Assembly: GCA_002422125.1 (NCBI GenBank)
Contig: DITF01000188.1
Coordinates: 1 to 7,200, forward strand
Direction: 5' to 3'
Origin: a bacterium UBP17_UBA6191
Lineage (GTDB): Bacteria; Muiribacteriota; UBA6191
Length of the DNA: 7,200 nt
Both the position numbers and the translations under genes were made by a program. The notes below the pieces were generated by a model, which made no database searches, was not told the origin of the DNA, and saw only the letters and a program-made list of their open reading frames with translations. Positions 6,441 through 7,200 of the stretch are shown here, one piece after another; the stretch's first letter is position 1, and each line of letters starts with the position of its first letter.

Positions 6441-7200
6441 CCTAAAACATCCTTAAGACTTTGGTTTCTTTTTACCGTCTCTTCCCCTATCACTGAAAAA
6501 TTGCTACTGTCTTTTTCAATTCTGATGCTTGAGTCCTGATTGATAGAAATTCCTAGTCGTTTACAGGCTTTTCTAATTGCTTCCAAGTCCTCTTTAAGAC
6601 AAATACTGATAGTACTGCTTCTATTGGACACACCCTGTGAAACAAACACCTTATCAAGTATTCCCCGATCGATTAACTCCTCTGGGTAGCCGTATTCTAG
6701 GGCTTGATCGGACAATAACCAGATTTTGTCACAGGTTCCTAATGCCAATTCCAGATCATGAGTGCTTAAAAGAAACAGAACTTTTTGACTACGACTAAGA
6801 TTTAAAACAAGCTGCATGAGCCTGTGTTTATGATATACATCCAGAAAAGCCGTGGGTTCATCTAAAAATACTACTGACACACTTTGGGCCAGAGCCCGAG
6901 CAATCATTACTCTTTGTCTCTCTCCATCGCTAAGCTGAGCCACTGGCCTATTTAAAAGCTCTTGCAGATCGCAGTTTACAATTACCTGATCTATTATGTC
7001 TTTATCCACCAAACCTAATCTACCCAGCCAATCCGTATAACTATGTCTGGCCCAAGATAGAAGCTCCCTAACCGTCAAACGGGCCGGAAACTGCGATCTG
7101 GTTGGCACCAAAGAGAATATTCTGGCTCTCTCACCAAGATTCATATCTTGAATTTGCTTCTCCCCATACCAGATTTCCCCTGATAAAGCTGGTACCATTC
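6416..7200 (-). CDS. FecE/BtuD-type ABC transporter ATP-binding protein, 5' part cut by the window edge
   Basis: The minus frame is open from the right edge to a TGA at 6418-6416. The first in-frame ATG (7198) falls inside the domain, in the stretch before SGEI that follows Walker A, so the start and Walker A lie outside. Counting from that Met, the visible parts are: the Q-loop region SLVPTRSQ at about 29-36, TVRELL...SYTDWLGRL at 42-61, the signature LSDGERQR at 89-96, Walker B VVFLDEP at 109-115, the D-loop FLD at 118-120 and the H-loop STHD with His147. The LSDGERQ signature, the PTAFLD D-loop and the YTDWLG segment match the iron-siderophore/cobalamin importer ATPases I remember from Bacteroidetes-like lineages. 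It would power uptake of a metal complex through an inner-membrane permease probably encoded upstream, off the right edge. A tail of about 75 residues after the core (SICLKEDLEAIRKACKRLGI) probably matches the C-terminal domain of that subfamily. Confidence 0.9.
   Translation of the reverse strand, partial: MVPALSGEIWYGEKQIQDMNLGERARIFSLVPTRSQFPARLTVRELLSWARHSYTDWLGRLGLVDKDIIDQVIVNCDLQELLNRPVAQLSDGERQRVMIARALAQSVSVVFLDEPTAFLDVYHKHRLMQLVLNLSRSQKVLFLLSTHDLELALGTCDKIWLLSDQALEYGYPEELIDRGILDKVFVSQGVSNRSSTISICLKEDLEAIRKACKRLGISINQDSSIRIEKDSSNFSVIGEETVKRNQSLKDVLGYLESLAR

Overview
The window looks like a stretch of chromosome from a Gram-negative bacterium of moderate GC (low-to-mid 40s % by eye). 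Several products carry signal peptides or membrane segments with extracytoplasmic domains. The FecE-like ABC ATPase is of a subtype I associate with Bacteroidetes and related deep-branching lineages. The lineage cannot be fixed from this sequence; spirochaetes, Bdellovibrio-like groups and Bacteroidetes relatives are all possible. I see no rRNA, tRNA, CRISPR array, IS element or long repeat. Coding density is very high, and no gene-free gap exceeds about 90 bases.

Left block (1-5272), all on the minus strand and transcribed right to left, is a likely operon. It starts with a secreted beta-propeller-like protein of about 618 aa (3416-5272). Next is a nucleotidyltransferase-fold protein with an apparent signal peptide (2445-3329). 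A 75-codon open frame follows (2217-2444), in the same frame as the nucleotidyltransferase gene and separated from it by a single TAA. Then come a small ABM-like (dimeric alpha/beta barrel) protein (1894-2214) and a large three-TM sensor with a HAMP domain (1-1901), whose output domain lies beyond the left edge. Junctions are tight: a strong GGAGG ribosome site before the nucleotidyltransferase, a 2-nt gap before the ABM gene, and an 8-nt overlap into the sensor gene.

Right block (5240-7200) alternates strands. A plus-strand PepSY-type membrane protein (5240-5800) overlaps the predicted 5' end of the propeller gene. It converges with 2 nt to spare on a minus-strand STAS-domain protein (5803-6153). 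Divergent from that gene is a plus-strand small cysteine-rich membrane protein resembling NqrM (6207-6440). It overlaps by 25 nt at its 3' end with a minus-strand FecE/BtuD-type ABC ATPase (6416-7200), whose Walker A region lies beyond the right edge.

In functional terms, the right side points to metal-siderophore or cobalamin uptake (ABC ATPase), a possibly redox- or uptake-linked PepSY protein, and maturation of a respiratory complex (NqrM-like). The left side looks like an envelope-sensing cassette. Its two exported or putatively exported proteins of unclear role, together with the interrupted nucleotidyltransferase reading frame, are the most unusual part of the window.
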